A stretch of 64,000 bases of DNA from Frankia umida (GCF_023242945.1 NZ_JALKFT010000026.1:1-64000), one strand, 5' to 3'. Shown: positions 16,337 to 25,508, counted from the stretch's first letter. Notes: generated by a model not told the origin, from the sequence alone. A program made the numbers and translations.

Positions 16337-17113
16337 TCAGCCGTTGGTGCGCGGGGGCGGGCCGAGCAGAACGGCGAGCTGGTCCTCGGCCTCGGTGCTG
16401 GTGACCACGGCCAGCACCTCGTCGCCGGCCTCGAGGGTGGCGTCGGGGGAGGGGATGACGGGGCGTCCGTCGCGCAGGATCACCACGAGGGCGCTGTCGG
16501 CGGGCAGTTCGATCTCACCGACGGCCCGTCCGGCGACGGGGGCGTCCGCGGCGAGGGTGAGCTCGACCAGCGAGGCGTCGCTCTGGCGGAACCGCATCAG
16601 CCGCACCAGGTCGCCGACGCTCACCGCCTCCTCGACCAGCGCGGTGAGCAGCCGCGGCGCCGACACCGCGACATCAACCCCCCAGGACTCGGTGAACAGC
16701 CACTCGTTCTTGGGATGGTTCACCCGCGCGACCACCCGGGGCATCCCGAACTCGGTCTTGGCCAGCAGCGACACCACCAGGTTCACCTTGTCGTCCCCGG
16801 TCGCGGCGACCAGCACGGCGTAGTCGTCCAACCCGGCGGCGTCCAGCTGCGCCAGCTCGCAGGCGTCGGCCAGCAGCCACCGGGCGCCGGGCAGCGAGTC
16901 CAGGCGGACCTTCGCCGGGTCCCGCTCGATCACGAGGACCTCGGAGCCGTTCTCCAACAGTTCGGCGGCGATCGAGCGGCCCACCTTGCCGGCCCCCGCG
17001 ATCACCACCCGCCGCCCGGACGGCCGACTCGTCGGCGCCACGGCCGTCGTCGTCGCCGGCGCACCATCGGTGACCGGTGGGGCGGTGCTTGCCGGTGGGA
17101 CGGTGCTTGCCAC
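16337..17113 (-). CDS. ceoC: TrkA-family potassium uptake regulatory protein (CeoC type)
   Basis: Cytoplasmic RCK protein that binds NAD(H) or another nucleotide and gates a potassium transporter. The 258-residue product has a Rossmann TrkA-N domain (RRVVIAGAGKVGRSIAAELL near residue 33, LLADACELAQL, VLVAATGDDKVNLV) followed by a TrkA-C domain ending GDEVLAVVTS. The N-terminal 30 residues are Ala/Thr/Pro-rich. It starts four bases downstream of the ceoB stop, so the two form one operon, as in mycobacteria (ceoB-ceoC). No Trk/Ktr channel gene is in the window; the divergent KimA-like permease is the obvious candidate partner. Confidence 0.9.
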   Translation of the reverse strand: MASTVPPASTAPPVTDGAPATTTAVAPTSRPSGRRVVIAGAGKVGRSIAAELLENGSEVLVIERDPAKVRLDSLPGARWLLADACELAQLDAAGLDDYAVLVAATGDDKVNLVVSLLAKTEFGMPRVVARVNHPKNEWLFTESWGVDVAVSAPRLLTALVEEAVSVGDLVRLMRFRQSDASLVELTLAADAPVAGRAVGEIELPADSALVVILRDGRPVIPSPDATLEAGDEVLAVVTSTEAEDQLAVLLGPPPRTNG

Positions 17114-17116
17114 AGG

Positions 17117-17779
17117 TCAGCCCTCCTCGGGGCCGCGGCGCGCGATCGCGTCGGCCTCGGCTGCGCGTGCCTTGACGACGGCCACGTGCAGCACGTCGCC
17201 ATCCTGGACGAGGGTGCGGCCGTCGGGCAGGATGCCGTCGCCGAACCTGGTCACGCACACCACCCGCACGCCGGCGGCCTCCTCGAGCTCACGCACCCGT
17301 CGCCCGACCCAGCCGGGGGCGGGGTTGACCGTGGTGAGCAGCACCGAACCGGACGGGTCCGACCAGACCGGGGTGACCGCCTCGGGCAGCAGCCGACCGA
17401 GGATCTGGTCGCGGGTCCAGCGCACGGTCGCGACGGTGGGGATACCCAGACGCTCGTACACCTCGGCGCGGCGCGGATCGTAGATGCGGGCGACGACCCG
17501 CTCGACGCCGAACATCTCCCGGGCTACCCGGGCGGCGATGATGTTCGAGTTGTCGCCGCTGGACACCGCGGCGAACGCCGCCGAGCGTTCGATGCCCGCC
17601 TCGATCAGGGTGTCCCGGTCGAACCCCATGCCGGTCACCCGCTGACCGGTGAAGTCCGCGGGGAGCCGGCCGAACGCCGCCACGTTCTGGTCGATGACGG
17701 CCACCGAATGGCCAAGACGCTCGACCCCACGGGCGAGAGCGGAGCCGACCCGGCCACAGCCGAGGATCACCACATGCAC
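17117..17779 (-). CDS. ceoB: TrkA-family potassium uptake regulatory protein (CeoB type)
   Basis: First gene of the TrkA pair, 220 residues. The product opens almost directly with the Rossmann motif VVILGCGRVGSALA, then DQNVAAFGRLP, VSSGDNSNIIAARVAREM and a TrkA-C domain (SVLLTTVNPAPGWVGRRV...DGDVLHVAVV). GTG 17779 is chosen because TACTGT lies eight bases upstream, a leaderless arrangement, and because mycobacterial CeoB begins at the equivalent residue; an ATG at 17800 would add seven residues. It is divergent from the permease at 17991. Confidence 0.9.
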   Translation of the reverse strand: MHVVILGCGRVGSALARGVERLGHSVAVIDQNVAAFGRLPADFTGQRVTGMGFDRDTLIEAGIERSAAFAAVSSGDNSNIIAARVAREMFGVERVVARIYDPRRAEVYERLGIPTVATVRWTRDQILGRLLPEAVTPVWSDPSGSVLLTTVNPAPGWVGRRVRELEEAAGVRVVCVTRFGDGILPDGRTLVQDGDVLHVAVVKARAAEADAIARRGPEEG

Positions 17780-17787
17780 GAGGCATG

Positions 17788-17793
17788 ACAGTA
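17788..17793 (-). promoter_or_regulatory. -10 element of leaderless ceoB
   Basis: TACTGT on the minus strand, eight bases before GTG 17779; no Shine-Dalgarno intervenes. Confidence 0.4.
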
Positions 17794-17977
17794 GCCGCAT
17801 CCGATCCGCGTGGCGCGAATCCTCCCAGGAACGCTCCGTATGCGGAGCCGGGACGGGCGTGCGGCGGGTCCGACAGCGGGGTTCGCTCCGGCGATGTGGC
17901 TGAGCTGGAGGGCTGCCGGGGTGGTCGGTGGTGATGTGTCCCACGTCACAGTTGTGATCGGTCGCGCGTCGTGTCGG

Positions 17978-17983
17978 TAGCAT
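17978..17983 (+). promoter_or_regulatory. -10 element of leaderless permease gene
   Basis: TAGCAT, exactly seven bases before GTG 17991, with only cytosines and one G between, so translation should start at the mRNA 5' end. Confidence 0.5.
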
Positions 17984-17990
17984 CCCCCGC

Positions 17991-20087
17991 GTGGCGCTCA
18001 CGGACCGGCTGAAGCGCAGCTTCGTCGGTCGACCGATTGGCAGCGACCGACTCGGCGAGACGCTGCTGCCCAAACGAGTCGCGCTGCCGGTGTTCGCCAG
18101 CGACGCGCTGTCCTCCGTCTCGTACGCGACGGAGGAGATCCTGCTGGTCCTGTCGCTGGGCGGGCTTGCCTTCTACCACATCTCGCCGTGGCTGGCGGGC
18201 GGCGTCATCATCCTCATGCTGACGGTGGTCGCGTCGTACCGGCAGAACGTGCACGCCTACCCCAGCGGCGGCGGGGACTACGAGGTCGCCTCGGTCAACC
18301 TCGGCCCGCGCGCCGGTCTGCTGGTGGCCAGCGCTCTGCTGGTGGACTACGTGCTGACGGTCGCCGTGTCGGTGTCCGCGGGCGTGGCGAACCTGATCTC
18401 CGCCGTCACCGGGCTCGCCCCGTACCGCGTGGTCATCGCTGTGATCATCGTCGTGGTGCTGACGCTGATCAACCTGCGCGGGGTCCGCGAGTCCGGCACG
18501 GCCTTCGCCATCCCGACCTACGGGTTCGTCGCCGGCGTCTTCATCATGATCGTCACCGGGCTGATCCAGGCAGCCACCGGGCACACCCCGCGGGCCGAAA
18601 GCGCCGGGTACAAGGTCGTCGCCGAACACGACTACGCCGGGTTCGCGCTGGCGTTCCTCGTGCTGCGGGCGTTCGCGTCCGGCTGTACGGCGCTGACCGG
18701 CGTCGAGGCGATCAGCAACGGCGTGCCGGCGTTTCGCAAGCCCAAGAGCCGCAACGCCGCGACGACGCTGCTGATGATGGGCCTCATCGCCGTCACCATG
18801 TTCGCCGGTGTCACGGCGCTCGCCCTCATCGCGGACGTCCACGTCGCCGAGCACACCAGCGACCTCATCGGTGCCCACGGCGAGCAGCCCACCGTCATCA
18901 CCCAGGTCGCCGCCGCCGTGTTCGGCGACGGCTCGGTCGGGTTCGTCTACATCGCCACGGTGACGACGCTGATCCTGATGCTCGCCGCCAACACCGCGTT
19001 CAACGGCTTCCCGGTGCTCGGCTCGATCCTCGCCCGGGACGGCTACCTGCCCCGCCAGCTGCACACCCGCGGCGACCGGCTGGCCTACTCCAACGGCATC
19101 GTGCTGCTGGCGGGCTTCGCGATCCTGCTCATCATCGTCTTCCACGCCGAGGTCACCCAGCTCATCCAGCTCTACATCCTCGGGGTGTTCATCTCGTTCA
19201 CCCTGAGTCAGACCGGGATGGTCCGGCACTGGGCCCGCATCCTGCGCGCGGACTCGGGCGACCCACGGGCCGGCGACCCGCTGGCCCGGCGGCGCATCCG
19301 CCGTTCGCAGGCGATCAACTTCATCGGCGCCTGCCTGACCGGGACGGTCCTCGTCCTGGTGCTCATCACCAAGTTCACCCACGGCGCGTGGATCGTGTGC
19401 CTCGCGATCCCGATCATCTTCGTGGGGATGCGGGGCATCCGCGGCCACTACGACCGGGTGGCGATCGAGCTCACCCCCGAACCGGGCCCGCCGACCCTGC
19501 CGTCGCGGGTGCGGGGCGTCGTTCTGGTCAGCAAGATCCACGCGCCGACGCTGCGGGCCCTCGCCTACGCCAAGGCGACCCGTCCGCACAGCCTCGTCGC
19601 CCTCACCGTCGCCGTCGACCAGGCCGACGCCGACCGGCTTCGCGCCGCCTGGCAGGAGCGTGGCATCAGTATCGACCTCGTCGTGCTCGCCTCCCCGTAC
19701 CGGGAGGTCACCCGCCCGGTACTGGACTACGTCGCCCGGATCCGCCGGGAGAGCCCCCGTGACGTCGTCGCGGTGTACGTGCCCGAGTACGTCGTCGGTC
19801 ACTGGTGGGAGCATCTGCTGCACAACCAGAGCGCGCTGCGGCTCAAGGCCCGGCTGCTGTTCCAACCCGGAGTGATGGTCACCAGCGTGCCGTGGCAGCT
19901 CGCCTCGTCCAGCCGGGTCGAGGGTCGGGTCGAGCGCATCGGCGCCGGTGCCGTCCGCCGCGGCCAGTCCGCGCCGCAGGCACCCGCGTCCGCCGCACCT
20001 GCCGCGTCCGCCGCACCTGCCGCGGCTGCTTCGGCGCCCGCTGCCGCGCCGCCGGCTCCTCCCACCTCGTCCGGGGAGGGAAGGTGA
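17991..20087 (+). CDS. APC-superfamily permease, KimA-like (probable potassium importer)
   Basis: A 698-residue integral membrane transporter with about 12 helices, opening LPVFASDALSSVSYATEEIL, the APC-fold helix-1 signature shared with KimA/YdaO. Other landmarks are AYPSGGGDYEVASVNLG, NLRGVRESGTAFAIPTYGFV and ASGCTALTGVEAISNGVP. A soluble domain of about 180 residues follows residue 500 (RVRGVVLVSKIHAPTLRAL and on), ending in an Ala/Pro-rich tail. KimA proteins import K+ and are inhibited by cyclic di-AMP; that this one does so is inferred from resemblance and from its divergent ceoBC neighbours. Generic annotation would be 'amino acid permease'. It overlaps the next gene by four bases (GTGA). 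Confidence 0.85.
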   Translation: MALTDRLKRSFVGRPIGSDRLGETLLPKRVALPVFASDALSSVSYATEEILLVLSLGGLAFYHISPWLAGGVIILMLTVVASYRQNVHAYPSGGGDYEVASVNLGPRAGLLVASALLVDYVLTVAVSVSAGVANLISAVTGLAPYRVVIAVIIVVVLTLINLRGVRESGTAFAIPTYGFVAGVFIMIVTGLIQAATGHTPRAESAGYKVVAEHDYAGFALAFLVLRAFASGCTALTGVEAISNGVPAFRKPKSRNAATTLLMMGLIAVTMFAGVTALALIADVHVAEHTSDLIGAHGEQPTVITQVAAAVFGDGSVGFVYIATVTTLILMLAANTAFNGFPVLGSILARDGYLPRQLHTRGDRLAYSNGIVLLAGFAILLIIVFHAEVTQLIQLYILGVFISFTLSQTGMVRHWARILRADSGDPRAGDPLARRRIRRSQAINFIGACLTGTVLVLVLITKFTHGAWIVCLAIPIIFVGMRGIRGHYDRVAIELTPEPGPPTLPSRVRGVVLVSKIHAPTLRALAYAKATRPHSLVALTVAVDQADADRLRAAWQERGISIDLVVLASPYREVTRPVLDYVARIRRESPRDVVAVYVPEYVVGHWWEHLLHNQSALRLKARLLFQPGVMVTSVPWQLASSSRVEGRVERIGAGAVRRGQSAPQAPASAAPAASAAPAAAASAPAAAPPAPPTSSGEGR

Positions 20088-21526
20088 GTCCCGTCCGGGG
20101 GGCGTCGGCCTCGGGGGCGCCCGCGTCGGCCCCGTCGTCGACCGCGCGGCCGGCACGTCCGTCCGAGGTCGGGACGCGGCGGGAGCTGACCGTGGGCCGG
20201 ATCGCCCACGGTGGGTTCTGCGTCGCGCGCGACGAGGGACGGGTGGTGTTCGTCCGGCACGCGCTGCCGGGGGAGCGGGTACTCGCCAGGATCACCGACG
20301 ACTCCCATGACCGTTACTGGCGGGCGGACGCGGTGGAGATCCTCGAAGCGTCCCCGGACCGGGTCCCAGCGCCCTGCCCGCATGCCGGACCGGGCGCCTG
20401 CGGCGGCTGCGACTGGCAGCACGCGACACCCGCGGCGCAACGGCGCGGCAAGGCCGAGGTCGTGATCGAGTCCCTGCGCCGTTTCGGCGGTGTGGACGTG
20501 GGACCGCTCGTGGTCGAGGCCGTCGCGCCCGATCCCTCCGGTGCCGAGCCGTCCGGGGTCGAGCCGTCCGGCGGGCTGGATGGGGTGGACGGGCTGGACT
20601 GGCGCACCCGGATGCGGTTCGCCGTCACGGCGGACGGGCAGGTCGGGCTGCGGGCCAGCCGTTCGCACGAGGTGCTGGCCACCCCGGACTGCCGCATCGC
20701 CCATCCGCTGGTCCGCGCCGCACTCGCCGATCGCCGCTTTCCCGCGGCGGCCGTGGTGGAGGTGGCGGTGAGTCCCGCCTCCGACGCCGTGGCCGTGGAG
20801 GTACACACCGGCGGGGCGCCCGGCGGCGGGACGCGGGTCGGGACGGCGCACGCCGGCGCGGTGCGCGGCTCAGCGGCGGGGCGCGGCGGGGGCGGGGGTA
20901 CCGCCTCGGGGGCGCCGGACGCGCCCATCGGTGCTGGTCGGATCGTGGAGGTCGTGGGGCAGCGCAGCTTCGCGGTCGGGTCTGGGGTGTTCTGGCAGGT
21001 GCACGCGGCTGCCCCGAAGGTGCTGGTCGACGCGGTACGGACGGCGTTGCGGCCACAGCCGGGAGAGACCGCGCTTGATCTCTACGCCGGCGCGGGGCTG
21101 TTCGCGGCGTTCCTCGCCGAGGATGTCGGGCCGTCCGGGCGGGTCGTGGCGATGGAGTCGGAGGCGGCCGCCGTCGCCGCGGCCGCGGACAACCTCGCGG
21201 ACCTGCCACAGGTGTCGCTACGTGCGGTACGAGTGACGCCGGCGACCGTGCGCGGCGTGCTCGGCACCGGGCCGTCCGCCGGCCGGGTCGGGTGCGCGGT
21301 GCTCGACCCGCCGCGGGCCGGAGCGGGGGCGGAGGTGGTCGCGGCGCTGCTGGGACACCACCCACGTGCCGTCGCCTACGTGGCCTGTGACCCGGTGGCA
21401 CTCGGCCGTGACCTGGCCACGTTCAGAGCTCGTGGTTACACGATGACCGCACTGCGCGCCTTCGATCTGTTCCCGATGACGCATCATGTCGAATGCGTCG
21501 CCCTTTTTGAACCCACCGTAAGATAA
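20084..21526 (+). CDS. TrmA/RumA-type class I SAM-dependent RNA methyltransferase with TRAM domain
   Basis: Probable 5-methyluridine (or m5C-like) RNA methyltransferase, 480 residues. An N-terminal TRAM RNA-binding domain (ELTVGRIAHGGFCVARDEG, LPGERVLARI) leads into CPHAGPGACGGCDWQH near residue 98, which supplies cysteines of the family's iron-sulfur cluster. The SAM motif is LDLYAGAGLFAAFLAEDVG near 331, and VAYVACDPVALGRDL near 432 contains the catalytic cysteine. GTG 20084 overlaps the permease stop (GTGA) with GGGAGGG upstream, so the two are coupled. A Gly-rich loop of about 30 residues near 255-285 is an insertion. Target RNA is unknown; the same gene pair occurs at Rv2690c-Rv2689c as recalled. 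Confidence 0.9.
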   Translation: MSPVRGASASGAPASAPSSTARPARPSEVGTRRELTVGRIAHGGFCVARDEGRVVFVRHALPGERVLARITDDSHDRYWRADAVEILEASPDRVPAPCPHAGPGACGGCDWQHATPAAQRRGKAEVVIESLRRFGGVDVGPLVVEAVAPDPSGAEPSGVEPSGGLDGVDGLDWRTRMRFAVTADGQVGLRASRSHEVLATPDCRIAHPLVRAALADRRFPAAAVVEVAVSPASDAVAVEVHTGGAPGGGTRVGTAHAGAVRGSAAGRGGGGGTASGAPDAPIGAGRIVEVVGQRSFAVGSGVFWQVHAAAPKVLVDAVRTALRPQPGETALDLYAGAGLFAAFLAEDVGPSGRVVAMESEAAAVAAAADNLADLPQVSLRAVRVTPATVRGVLGTGPSAGRVGCAVLDPPRAGAGAEVVAALLGHHPRAVAYVACDPVALGRDLATFRARGYTMTALRAFDLFPMTHHVECVALFEPTVR

Positions 21527-21835
21527 CTCGGGGTATCTGATTCATCCTGAACGGTGCTGAATCAAGGTGGTCGGGCAGGAGTTCACTCGCCTGTGCGGCT
21601 GGCCGATGCCACGGCGTGTTGACGGGCGACCCGCCAGGTGACGACACTCGTCTACGTGTCCGAACCCGGACAAGCGGTGGGGGCAAGAGCCGGCCGATAT
21701 TACCCCGCCGGGACCTATTACCCTGCGTTCCACGAGGAACTCACATGTCGTCTGGGTGTCTGCGGGGCCCCAGCTGACCTGCGTAGACTTTGCCGGACCC
21801 GGACCGATCCCCTTTCGGGAGAGGGAGTTCCCGCC
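21527..21835 (+). other. 309-bp leader region of dxs
   Basis: No gene. It contains the candidate -10 hexamer described below. A CTCGGGGT near 21532 recalls a TPP-riboswitch start, but the rest of that aptamer is missing. Confidence 0.4.
21784..21789 (+). promoter_or_regulatory. candidate -10 element of dxs
   Basis: TAGACT matches the actinobacterial housekeeping -10 consensus. It would give a 5' UTR of about 40 bases ending with GAGAGGGAG ahead of GTG 21836. No clear -35 was found. Confidence 0.35.
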
Positions 21836-23881
21836 GTGTCGCTTCTGTCCACGATCAGCTGTCCCCAGGACGTCAAGCGCCTCGACCACGAGGAGCTCGG
21901 CACCCTGGCGGCCGAGATCCGTGATTTCCTCATCCACGCCGTCGCGCGTACCGGGGGCCACCTCGGCCCCAACCTCGGGGCCGTCGAGCTGACGCTGGCG
22001 ATCCACCGAGTGTTCGACTCACCGTTCGACCGGGTCCTTTGGGACACCGGGCACCAGTCCTATGTCCACAAGATGCTCACCGGTCGGGTGGACGACTTCG
22101 ACGGTCTGCGCCAGAAGGGCGGCCTTTCGGGCTACCCCTGCCAGGCCGAGTCCGAGCACGACATCATCGAGAACTCGCACGCCTCGACGGCACTGTCGTA
22201 CGCCGACGGTCTCTCCCGTGCCTACGCCCTGCGTGGCGAGGACCGGGCGGTCGTCGCCGTCGTCGGTGACGGCGCGCTGACGGGTGGCATGTGCTGGGAG
22301 GCGTTGAACAACATCGCCGCCGGCGACCGTCCCGTCGTCGTGGTCGTGAACGACAACGGCCGGTCCTACGCGCCGACGATCGGTGGTCTCGCCGACCATC
22401 TCGCCGCGCTGCGCCTGGCCCCCGAGTACGAGCAGGTCCTCGACGTCGTCAAGCAGGTCCTCGGTCGCACGCCGCTGGTCGGCGCGCCGCTGTTCGACGC
22501 GCTGCACGGCATCAAGAAGGGCATCAAGGACGTCGTCCAGCCGCAGGGGATGTTCGAGGACCTCGGGCTGAAGTACGTCGGCCCGGTCGACGGTCACGAC
22601 ACCGCCGCGGTCGAGTCGGCCCTGCGCCGCGCACGCGACTTCGGTGGCCCGGTGATCGTCCACTGCGTCACCCGCAAGGGCTTCGGCTACCCGCCGGCGG
22701 AGCAGGACCAGGCCGACAACTTCCACGGTGTCGGCGTCATCAACCCGATCACCGGCAAGCCGCTCTCCACCGCGAAGAGCACCAGCTGGACGAACGTCTT
22801 CTCCGACGAGATCGTCCAGATCGGTGCCGAACGGCCGGACGTGGTCACCCTGACCGCGGCGATGCTGGCCCCGGTCGGCCTCAGCAAGTTCGCCAAGGCC
22901 TACCCCGACCGGGTCTTCGATGTCGGCATCGCCGAGCAGCACGCCGTCACCTCCGCCGCGGGCCTGGCGATGGGCGGCCTCAAGCCGGTCGTCTGCCTGT
23001 ACGCGACGTTCCTCAACCGTGCCTTCGACCAGGTGCTGATGGACGTCGCCCTGCACCGTCAGCCGGTGACGTTCGTGCTCGACCGCGCCGGGGTCACCGG
23101 TGAGGACGGCGCGTCCCACAACGGCATGTGGGACATGTCCTTCCTGCAGGTCGTCCCCGACCTCGCGATCGCAGCCCCCCGCGACGCGCCGACCCTGCGC
23201 GCCGAACTGCGCGAGGCCGTCGCCACCACCGACAAGCCCACCGTGGTGCGTTTCGCCAAGGGCACGGTCGCCCCGGACATCCCCGCCATCGACACCATCG
23301 GCGGCGTGGACGTGCTTTTCCGGTCCCCGGCCGTCGCCCAGCGCCGCGAGGTGCTGCTCGTCTCGATCGGCGCGATGGCCACCACCGCGCTCGAGGTGGC
23401 CCGCCTGGTCGCCAGCCAGGGCATCGGGATCACAGTGGTCGACCCGCGTTGGGTCAAGCCACTGCCCATCGCCCTCGTCGGCCTCGCCCAGGACCACGAC
23501 CTGGTCGTCACCATCGAGGACAACGGCCGGGTCGGCGGCGTCGGCTCGACGCTCGCGCAGCTCCTGCGCGACAACGACGTCGACGTCCCGCTGCGCGATT
23601 TCGGCATCGCCCAGCGCTTCCTCGAGCACGGCAAGCGCGACCAGATCCTCGCCGAGGTCGGTCTCGCCCCGCAGGACCTTGCCCGCAAGGTCGTCGAGGC
23701 CATCGCGAAGCGCCAGGCCATCCTGGACGACGACCCGACCGCGGTCGGTTCCTCGGCGTCCTCGGCTTCGGCATCCGTGGGCTCCTCGGTCACGTCGGCC
23801 GCGTCCTCGAAGCCGAAGTCCCCTGGTGTGCAGCGCAACGGCGACCACTCCGCCGCACAGCGGGTCGCCGACCAGCACTGA
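21836..23881 (+). CDS. dxs: 1-deoxy-D-xylulose-5-phosphate synthase
   Basis: Thiamine-diphosphate enzyme condensing pyruvate and glyceraldehyde 3-phosphate, the entry step of the MEP isoprenoid pathway. The 681-residue product has the N-terminal TGHQSYVHKMLTGR histidine motif (about residue 71), GDGALTGGMCWEALNN (TPP binding, about 144), FDVGIAEQHAVTSAAGLAMG with the catalytic Glu (about 364), and a C-terminal transketolase domain with VVTIEDNGRVGGVGS. A Ser/Ala-rich tail of about 40 residues extends past the usual end. GTG 21836 has GGGAG upstream. An inverted repeat just after the stop probably ends transcription. Same order (methyltransferase before dxs) as in mycobacteria, though with fewer genes between. 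Confidence 0.96.
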   Translation: MSLLSTISCPQDVKRLDHEELGTLAAEIRDFLIHAVARTGGHLGPNLGAVELTLAIHRVFDSPFDRVLWDTGHQSYVHKMLTGRVDDFDGLRQKGGLSGYPCQAESEHDIIENSHASTALSYADGLSRAYALRGEDRAVVAVVGDGALTGGMCWEALNNIAAGDRPVVVVVNDNGRSYAPTIGGLADHLAALRLAPEYEQVLDVVKQVLGRTPLVGAPLFDALHGIKKGIKDVVQPQGMFEDLGLKYVGPVDGHDTAAVESALRRARDFGGPVIVHCVTRKGFGYPPAEQDQADNFHGVGVINPITGKPLSTAKSTSWTNVFSDEIVQIGAERPDVVTLTAAMLAPVGLSKFAKAYPDRVFDVGIAEQHAVTSAAGLAMGGLKPVVCLYATFLNRAFDQVLMDVALHRQPVTFVLDRAGVTGEDGASHNGMWDMSFLQVVPDLAIAAPRDAPTLRAELREAVATTDKPTVVRFAKGTVAPDIPAIDTIGGVDVLFRSPAVAQRREVLLVSIGAMATTALEVARLVASQGIGITVVDPRWVKPLPIALVGLAQDHDLVVTIEDNGRVGGVGSTLAQLLRDNDVDVPLRDFGIAQRFLEHGKRDQILAEVGLAPQDLARKVVEAIAKRQAILDDDPTAVGSSASSASASVGSSVTSAASSKPKSPGVQRNGDHSAAQRVADQH

Positions 23882-23904
23882 CATCACCACCTGACATCAC
23901 CACC

Positions 23905-23954
23905 CGACGGCTACCCGACGACGCTCACCACCTGGCGGCGACGGGTAGCCGTCG
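23905..23954 (+). terminator. inverted repeat after dxs
   Basis: CGACGGCTACCCG (23905-23917) pairs perfectly with 23942-23954 around a 24-base loop. The large loop lowers confidence, but position suits a dxs terminator. A TGACATCACCACC direct repeat precedes it. Confidence 0.5.
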
Positions 23955-24067
23955 GCGTCTGACCGGTGCGACGGCCGGGCGGGCGGGCGTGTCCGGTGGG
24001 TGACGCGAGCAAGTGGCTTGGCCGCGGGCTGCCGAGGGGCGGCGGGGATGTCGGGCAGGGCCCGGCC

Positions 24068-24073
24068 TAATCT
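24068..24073 (+). promoter_or_regulatory. -10 element of leaderless flippase-like gene
   Basis: TAATCT, six bases before GTG 24080, with no ribosome site. Confidence 0.45.
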
Positions 24074-24079
24074 GTTCTG

Positions 24080-25291
24080 GTGGGTCAGCATTCCGCGTCG
24101 GGCGCACGCGCACTCGCGAAGAACGCCCTGGATCCACGGTTGCCGTCTTCGAGCGCTGCCTCGGCCTCGGGCTCCTCGGTGGGTTCGGGCGTCACCCCCG
24201 CCCCGAACGGTTCGGTCACCCCGAGCGCGGCGTCGCGTTCGAGCGTGTCGTCCGGTCCCGGCACGCCGCCGCCCGTGGGTTTCGAGGCGCCTGCGGGTTC
24301 TGAGCCGGCCGCGGGTTCTGCGGCGTCCGCCGGCTCGAAGGGCCGGGGGCCGCGCTGGTGGGTGACGCGAGGGGCGCTCGTCGTCGCGCTCGGGCTGTTG
24401 GCGTTGGCGCTGGTCAGTCAGTGGAACGACGTCCGCGAGTCCTTTTCGCTGCTCACGGTGAGTGGCGTGGTCTCGTCCGGGGTGTTGACGGTGTTGGCGG
24501 TCGGGACGACGGTGCTGTCCTGGCGGGCGCTGTTGGCGGGGCTGGGGGCGAAACTGCCGCTGCGGGCGGCGGTGCGGATCTTCTTTGTCGGGCAGATCGG
24601 GAAGTACATCCCGGGCAGCGTGTGGCCGGTGCTCGCGCAGATGGAGCTTTCGCGCGACTACGGGGTGTCCCGGCCGAAGGCCGCGTCGGCGAGTCTCGTG
24701 GTGCTGGCGCTCGCGGTTCCCAGCGGTGGGCTCGCGGCCGCGCTCACCTTGCCGTTCGTGTCCGCCGACGCGTTGGCACAGTACTGGTGGGCGCTGGTGG
24801 CGGTGCCGGTGTTCGCGGTGCTGCTGTGCCCGCCGGTGCTGTCCAGACTGTTGGAGCGGGCGTTTCGGCTGCTGCGGCGGCCGGGCCTTGATGTGCCGTT
24901 GACGTTGCGTCCGATCGCGGCGGGGGCCGGGTGGCTGCTGCTCAGCTTCGTCTGGTATGGACTGGCGACGTGGCTGCTCGTGCGCGACCTCGACCCCGAG
25001 ATCGGCGGGGCGCGGCTGGTGACGCTCTCACTCGGCGCGTACGCGCTGGCCTGGACGGCCGGCTTCCTGGTGCTGGTGCTGCCGGCCGGGGCCGGGGTGC
25101 GCGAGGCCGTCCTGGTTCTCGCGCTCGCGCCCGCGATCGCGAGTGGACCGGCGACCCTGGTCGCGCTGGTCGCGCGGCTGCTGGCCACCATCGCCGATCT
25201 GGTGTGGGCCGCGGTCGGGGTAGCGCTGCGTCAGCGTCATCCGGGTGTGATCGAGACGAGTGAGCAGCCGAACCCGACCGAACCCGGCTGA
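24080..25291 (+). CDS. lysylphosphatidylglycerol-synthase-TM/flippase-like membrane protein
   Basis: A 403-residue integral membrane protein resembling the family of LPG-synthase transmembrane regions (UPF0104, AglD-like). An N-terminal disordered Ser/Pro-rich region of about 90 residues is followed by about eight helices, with the hallmark FFVGQIGKYIPGSVWPVLAQ and PAGAGVREAVLVLAL motifs. Members act as flippases or as stand-alone membrane halves; no synthase domain is attached here, so lipid lysinylation is unlikely from this protein alone. GTG 24080 has no ribosome site but TAATCT six bases upstream. Role unknown, probably in lipid or polyprenol translocation. Confidence 0.8.
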   Translation: MGQHSASGARALAKNALDPRLPSSSAASASGSSVGSGVTPAPNGSVTPSAASRSSVSSGPGTPPPVGFEAPAGSEPAAGSAASAGSKGRGPRWWVTRGALVVALGLLALALVSQWNDVRESFSLLTVSGVVSSGVLTVLAVGTTVLSWRALLAGLGAKLPLRAAVRIFFVGQIGKYIPGSVWPVLAQMELSRDYGVSRPKAASASLVVLALAVPSGGLAAALTLPFVSADALAQYWWALVAVPVFAVLLCPPVLSRLLERAFRLLRRPGLDVPLTLRPIAAGAGWLLLSFVWYGLATWLLVRDLDPEIGGARLVTLSLGAYALAWTAGFLVLVLPAGAGVREAVLVLALAPAIASGPATLVALVARLLATIADLVWAAVGVALRQRHPGVIETSEQPNPTEPG

Positions 25292-25352
25292 CGGCTGGAC
25301 TGTAGGACGGCTGGACTGTAGGACGGCTGGACTGTGGGATGGCTGGACGGTC
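25289..25352. repeat. 16-bp tandem repeat, about four units
   Basis: GGACGGCTGGACTGTA and near copies run at 25289, 25305, 25321 and 25337. The first unit includes the stop codon of the flippase-like gene. Function unknown. Confidence 0.75.
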
Positions 25353-25508
25353 GGCCGTCAGCGGCGGCGGAACGCCCCGGGCGGCGATGCGTCGGAAATG
25401 CGATCGGGGCCGCCTGATTCGGGTGAGTCCGGGCAGGATAATGCCACCATCGGCGGTTGACGTCCGGACAGGCGTTCGCTGGGGTGGGTCGCGGCGCGAG
25501 GGGGTCAG

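Noticed and set aside
17946..20156. Long open frame antisense to the KimA-like permease
   Set aside because: Its product is Asp/His/Arg-rich with no domain, as expected opposite a GC-rich coding gene; the plus-strand frame has 12 clear membrane helices.
21527..21600. TPP riboswitch before dxs
   Set aside because: Only CTCGGGGT resembles the aptamer; the conserved GAACCTGAT and ATGCCGGCG parts are absent.
22019..23890. Long open frame antisense to dxs
   Set aside because: Low-complexity Asp/Gly/His-rich translation; dxs motifs are complete on the plus strand.
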